Made by a program: the position numbers and the translations under genes. Below are positions 11,448 through 14,242 of a stretch of DNA of 14,242 bases, piece after piece (position 1 is the first letter of the stretch; every line of letters begins with the position of its first letter). Under the pieces are notes generated by a model. That model made no database searches. It was not told the DNA's origin and saw nothing but the letters and a program-made list of their open reading frames with translations. The DNA is taken from assembly GCA_002350845.1 (NCBI GenBank), contig DEFL01000016.1:16596-30837 (forward strand), given 5' to 3'. Origin of the DNA: Christensenella sp. UBA2853. Its GTDB lineage: Bacteria; Bacillota; Clostridia; Christensenellales; Aristaeellaceae.

Positions 11448-13463
11448 TTACACCGCTATCTCCTCGTCCATGCCTTCTGTCAGAGGTTCCAGCTTTTCCT
11501 GCCGCATAATTTCATTCGCCCTGGCGACAGTAAGATCCTTGGTTTCATAGAGCATCGCCAGCAACAAATTATGTTCCTTGTTGTTCAGAAAGGTGTTCCC
11601 GGCAAGGCGTACCAGTTCTAACCCTATATCTGCACGTACATCCAGAGCGATACAAATTGCTACAATGTGCTTCAGAGACATCCTTCTCCCGCACCACTTT
11701 CTTAGCGCTGCACGGCTTACACCCATACGCATGGAAAGTTCCTGCTGTGTAATGCCTTTTTCGTCCAGAATCATCTGGACGGCATCTGCAATATTATCCG
11801 GCATCATCATTCTCAGCTTCATCCACACACGGGAATCCTGGGCAAACAGTGTGTTTTCCTTTACCCGTTCCTTTGTCTCCGGCTCTGCGCCAAGTCCATG
11901 CCTACTCTGATACTTGTCCTTCACTGGCGTCTTCCGGGCTGCCTGAGCATCTTCATAGGCAGTGTTCGCATACCGCCCCTGAACCGAAAAGGAGATACAG
12001 CATTCCTCAATGTGGTGGCGAGCATATGAAGTGAGCCTTTTCAGCTGTCCGTATCTTTGCTCAACGTATGGCTCTTCATCCAGGCAGAAGTGTCCTTCAA
12101 GATACACATAGCGTCCACTGGTCAGTGCAGCTGCAAACTCTTTTGATTCACGGAGCAGTGCACCGGCATCTGACAGAGAAATCGCATAGGTGAAACCTCT
12201 CTCCCATGTCCCTGCACATCCATAGTCTGGGATATGCTGATTATCGATATAAGCAAAGATTCCTTCTGCCTCCGGGTACCCCAGTTCGATCATGCGGTAC
12301 TTGGCCATGGACCGGGTAACCTTGAAGATCTGCGCCAGCTGGCACATGATCCAGTTCATGTTCTCTGGAGAACGAACACCGTTTCTCAGCGTCAGCAGCC
12401 TTTCGATCTCTCTTTTGGTATTACTCTCCTCCATCAGAATATAAGCCGGAAGCTTCTCTGCCTGCAGCTCCATCCAGTCAATCGGCCCATTGGTCTGAGG
12501 AAATCTTCTCTTCTGTATTTTCCTGCTTGTAAACGACGTGAAAGGCTTTCCACTGAGCATTTGTAATTTAAAAAACGGCAGATCCAGAAAAACATGGCAG
12601 CACTCATGGACAATCGTGCTATTCTCGATCTCTGGCGTTGGGCATAGGTCAACATTTATCAACACGGTCATGGGTTGAATCTTCTCTTCATGATATTGCC
12701 CATGTTCGTCTCTGGTCCTGACCACAGTCCAATCGAAGTAAATCCTTCCCTGTATATTACTGTCAGGCTCAAAACGCACCCGCCGTACCTCAAGTTTCAT
12801 TCGTTTTGCCAGCTCCCAGGCATCGACGGGCGTAACTCCGTCCAGTGCTTCCGGGTAGTACCGGGATAACATGCGCTGCGCGGCTTTTCCATAGTCCTCC
12901 GAGTACATAATCGGCAGTAAATACTGATTGGTAATAGCCGTTTTCTGCTCTGTGATCAGATCCTTCGGAAAATAGGCATTCGGCGCAATCATAGGTGCAC
13001 TGCATCGTTTATCCCAGAGTCCGATTAGATATCGCATCCTAAATTCAGCACTGAACCGCTGCTTTTTCATTACCGTATTCTGTTCTGCCTCTACACCACC
13101 TATTATCGCCTTTCCCACCGGCACCATTGCTTCTACAACTGCCACGAACACCAGGTCCACCGCTGTGGTACATGCCGGTTGTCTGAGAGAGCTTTCCACT
13201 TTCGGTTCACCAAGCCTGACCAACTTACATTCCTTTGCTTCCTTTTCTCCTATCGCCACCGCAGCGCCCTCCGGACAGGAATCCATATATAACTGGATGG
13301 CTTTCTCAAAATCCTCATTAAAGACTTCCCTGAGAATTTCTACGACAGTGTATGGCCGCGATCCACGCTCAAGGGAGTTGTTCACTTCTGCCGTATAGAA
13401 CGGAACGATGCACGGTACAATGCCGTTTTGGGTAGAAATCAGCGATACCCCATATGTCCGCAT
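11448..13463 (-). CDS. Large ImmA/IrrE-like metallopeptidase with C-terminal HTH
   Basis: 671 residues. The zinc-peptidase signature is STIVHECCHVFLDLPF with H286, E287 and H290, followed by DWMELQAEKLPAYILMEE (329-346), where ImmA/IrrE proteins have E.EAN.FA..LLMP; Glu332 or Glu336 could be the third ligand. The lead-in DAWELAKRMKLEVRRVRF and GRIYF (about 214-243) also fits ImmA. Residues ~569-600 (ITQQELSMRMGVSRAALRKW) form an XRE-type HTH. The first ~200 residues and the stretch ~355-560 match nothing I recognise. The usual ImmA length is 150-300 residues, so this one is much enlarged. The start ATG at 13461-13463 has GAAGGAGG 8 nt upstream and lies about 76 nt from a consensus promoter, which excludes the longer open frame up to 13574. 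ImmA-type proteases cleave phage or ICE repressors; the divergent XRE gene is a natural target (inference). Confidence 0.85.
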   Translation of the reverse strand: MRTYGVSLISTQNGIVPCIVPFYTAEVNNSLERGSRPYTVVEILREVFNEDFEKAIQLYMDSCPEGAAVAIGEKEAKECKLVRLGEPKVESSLRQPACTTAVDLVFVAVVEAMVPVGKAIIGGVEAEQNTVMKKQRFSAEFRMRYLIGLWDKRCSAPMIAPNAYFPKDLITEQKTAITNQYLLPIMYSEDYGKAAQRMLSRYYPEALDGVTPVDAWELAKRMKLEVRRVRFEPDSNIQGRIYFDWTVVRTRDEHGQYHEEKIQPMTVLINVDLCPTPEIENSTIVHECCHVFLDLPFFKLQMLSGKPFTSFTSRKIQKRRFPQTNGPIDWMELQAEKLPAYILMEESNTKREIERLLTLRNGVRSPENMNWIMCQLAQIFKVTRSMAKYRMIELGYPEAEGIFAYIDNQHIPDYGCAGTWERGFTYAISLSDAGALLRESKEFAAALTSGRYVYLEGHFCLDEEPYVEQRYGQLKRLTSYARHHIEECCISFSVQGRYANTAYEDAQAARKTPVKDKYQSRHGLGAEPETKERVKENTLFAQDSRVWMKLRMMMPDNIADAVQMILDEKGITQQELSMRMGVSRAALRKWCGRRMSLKHIVAICIALDVRADIGLELVRLAGNTFLNNKEHNLLLAMLYETKDLTVARANEIMRQEKLEPLTEGMDEEIAV

Positions 13464-13545
13464 CTGCCAACCCTCCTTCATAAGATTGTGACCGTCAGCA
13501 GAAGGCGGCAGCAGCCCGGCATCCCTCCTGCGCGATGTGTTTCTC

Positions 13546-13574
13546 ATTATAGCCGCGGAAGAACTGGATTTCAA
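13546..13574 (-). promoter_or_regulatory. Leftward promoter of the metallopeptidase gene
   Basis: TTGAAA (13569-13574), a 17-nt spacer and TATAAT (13546-13551) on the minus strand: 5/6 and 6/6 matches to the sigma-A consensus at ideal spacing. Transcription would begin near 13539, leaving a 5' leader of about 76 nt before the ATG at 13463. Confidence 0.85.
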
Positions 13575-13585
13575 GAAAAAAAATT

Positions 13586-13599
13586 GTAAAAATTTTCAC
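13586..13599. promoter_or_regulatory. Operator-like palindrome between the divergent promoters
   Basis: GTAAAAATTTTCAC matches its reverse complement at 12 of 14 positions and lies between the -35 boxes of the two divergent promoters. Its position suits a repressor that acts on both directions. The site is AT-rich and the background here is AT-rich too, so the call is modest. Confidence 0.35.
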
Positions 13600-13608
13600 T
13601 TATTTATG

Positions 13609-13638
13609 TTGCTTTGTTAAAGAACCTTGTGCTATAAT
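13609..13638 (+). promoter_or_regulatory. Rightward promoter of the XRE regulator gene
   Basis: TATAAT (13633-13638) is a perfect -10 with an extended TGC in front of it. The -35 TTGCTT (13609-13614, 18-nt spacer) is weak, as is usual for extended -10 promoters. Transcription would start near 13645, giving a leader of about 140 nt. Confidence 0.75.
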
Positions 13639-13647
13639 CAATCCAGG

Positions 13648-13753
13648 ATGTATCAGTGCATCCATCGACTTTTATGTCGCTGAGATGCCCCACTCCTGAT
13701 ACATGCGGATAGAATCCAGGCTGCGCATTGTTGTATATCCGTGACAATCGCAG
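13648..13753 (+). ncRNA. Folded 5' leader of the XRE regulator mRNA
   Basis: Hairpin 1 stacks three helices: ATGTATCAG 13648-13656 with CTGATACAT 13696-13704 (9 bp, exact), GCATC 13658-13662 with GATGC 13684-13688, and CGAC 13666-13669 with GTCG 13676-13679. Hairpin 2 is CTGCG-c-ATTGT (13721-13731) with ACAATCGCAG (13744-13753), 10 bp with one bulge. An alternative ATGCG/CGCAT pairing (13703-13707/13724-13728) competes with both. No T-run follows. It begins about where transcription should start and ends 20 nt before the ribosome binding site, so it is probably a regulatory leader; it fits no riboswitch class I can confirm. Confidence 0.5.
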
Positions 13754-13787
13754 TCTTCGCCCCAATTCCACCTAAAGGAGGCACACC

Positions 13788-14242
13788 ATGGCCAGCATGA
13801 AAAAAGCCGGTACAGTAACTCCAAATGTCGTCAACTTTCCCTCGACCGAGGCAACAGCCCCAGCGCCTGTTATGTTCGGTTCCCTGATCAAGGAACGCAG
13901 AAAAAAAGCAAAACTTTCCCAGAAAGATTTCGCCGATATGATGCATGTCACCAGAAATACCGTGATCAACTGGGAAGCGGACAAATCCAAACCGGATTAC
14001 AGCCTGATTCCTGAAGTGTGCAGTTTGCTTAACATTCAGATTCACGAGATATTCAACATGCAAGCCGAAAACGGTCTTTCGGATCTCGAGGATCGGGTTG
14101 TCGGAAACATCCGTCTGCTGAATCCTGTCAGCCGCAGGGTCGTTGACAGAATGATCAGCGCGATGGTCGAGGAAGAACTTCTCGCCAAAGACAGAGCCCT
14201 GAAGGAAACCTTCGCGCTTTTTCTTAAGCGTCCCGGTTCTGT
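13788..14242 (+). CDS. XRE-family phage regulator, likely repressor, cut by window edge
   Basis: 151 residues are visible and the frame is open at the edge. A Pro/Ala/Thr-rich N-terminal tail of about 28 residues precedes an XRE helix-turn-helix (30-88: FGSLIKERRKKAKLSQKDFA, MHVTRNTVINWEADKSKPDY). A helical segment (101-145) and LKRPGS follow. In many Bacillota XRE repressors such a helical segment leads into an S24/LexA-like cleavage domain starting near PG..AAG; whether that is so here lies beyond the window. The start ATG at 13788-13790 has AAAGGAGG 6 nt upstream; a second ATG at codon 4 is too far from it. Divergent to the metallopeptidase gene, it is the best candidate for the lysogeny repressor (inference). 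Confidence 0.85.
   Translation, partial: MASMKKAGTVTPNVVNFPSTEATAPAPVMFGSLIKERRKKAKLSQKDFADMMHVTRNTVINWEADKSKPDYSLIPEVCSLLNIQIHEIFNMQAENGLSDLEDRVVGNIRLLNPVSRRVVDRMISAMVEEELLAKDRALKETFALFLKRPGS

Noticed and set aside
13464..13574. Longer metallopeptidase start at 13574
   Set aside because: The extra codons overlap the -35 and -10 boxes of the gene's own promoter and lack a ribosome binding site.
13679..13735. Resemblance to a TPP riboswitch (CTGAGATG, then CCTGAT, GGATA and CC..GC)
   Set aside because: The GGGGTGC and GTAGGGA elements expected at the two ends are missing, the CCTGAT lies in a perfect 9-bp helix that does not fit the TPP fold, and the gene downstream is an XRE regulator. Treated as chance; a covariance-model search would settle it.
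1..14242. Search for tRNA genes, CRISPR arrays, insertion sequences, integrase or attachment sites
   Set aside because: No cloverleaf, regularly spaced repeat, transposase or recombinase was seen by eye; nothing is claimed.

Overview
The window looks like the replication and switch region of a temperate siphovirus, either a prophage or a phage genome, from a Bacillota host (probably a gut clostridial or erysipelotrichial bacterium). The reasons are the strong AGGAGG-type ribosome binding sites before nearly every gene, the moderately high GC content, tight head-to-tail packing with ATGA and 1-15 nt junctions, and the set of families present: Gp157, Sak4-like ATPase, DUF669, SF2 helicase, PrimPol/AAA primase-helicase, RusA and an ArpU/DUF1492-like regulator. 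No integrase, terminase or structural gene is visible, so lysogeny and phage boundaries are inferred. Host taxonomy cannot be fixed from this sequence alone.

Layout, right to left. At the right edge an XRE-type regulator (13788 to beyond the end, + strand) is transcribed away from a large ImmA/IrrE-like metallopeptidase with a C-terminal helix-turn-helix (11448-13463, - strand). Between them lie a near-consensus leftward promoter, a good rightward promoter, an operator-like palindrome and a folded 5' leader in front of the XRE gene. The metallopeptidase unit ends at a strong intrinsic terminator (11371-11416). A noncoding stretch of about 500 bases follows (10863-11370); it holds two nearly identical 16-mers in opposite orientation and several strong inverted repeats.

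The leftward replication operon then runs: a regulator with a sigma-70 region 4-like HTH, Gp157, Sak4-like ATPase, DUF669 protein, a small unknown protein, SF2 helicase, PrimPol/AAA primase-helicase, RusA resolvase, three small unknown proteins and an ArpU/DUF1492-like regulator. A compact intrinsic terminator (2107-2133) follows. Downstream of it come a phage-borne S-adenosylmethionine synthetase (metK), a clostridial-phage protein of the so-called virulence-related family, and the start of another gene cut by the left edge.

How it works together (inference): the XRE/metallopeptidase pair would form the lysogeny switch. The 270-residue regulator and the elements in the 500-base gap would control the replication operon. 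Gp157, Sak4 and DUF669 would handle ssDNA and recombination. The helicase and primase-helicase would replicate DNA, and RusA would resolve junctions. The ArpU-like protein would hand over to later genes. MetK would raise S-adenosylmethionine for methyltransferases or counter SAM-depleting host functions.

The least explained signals are a 161-bp set of hairpins closed by a 9-bp stem that exactly fills the gap between primase stop and RusA ribosome binding site, the folded leader of the XRE gene, the paired 16-mers, and a peptide motif shared by the primase and the DUF669 protein.
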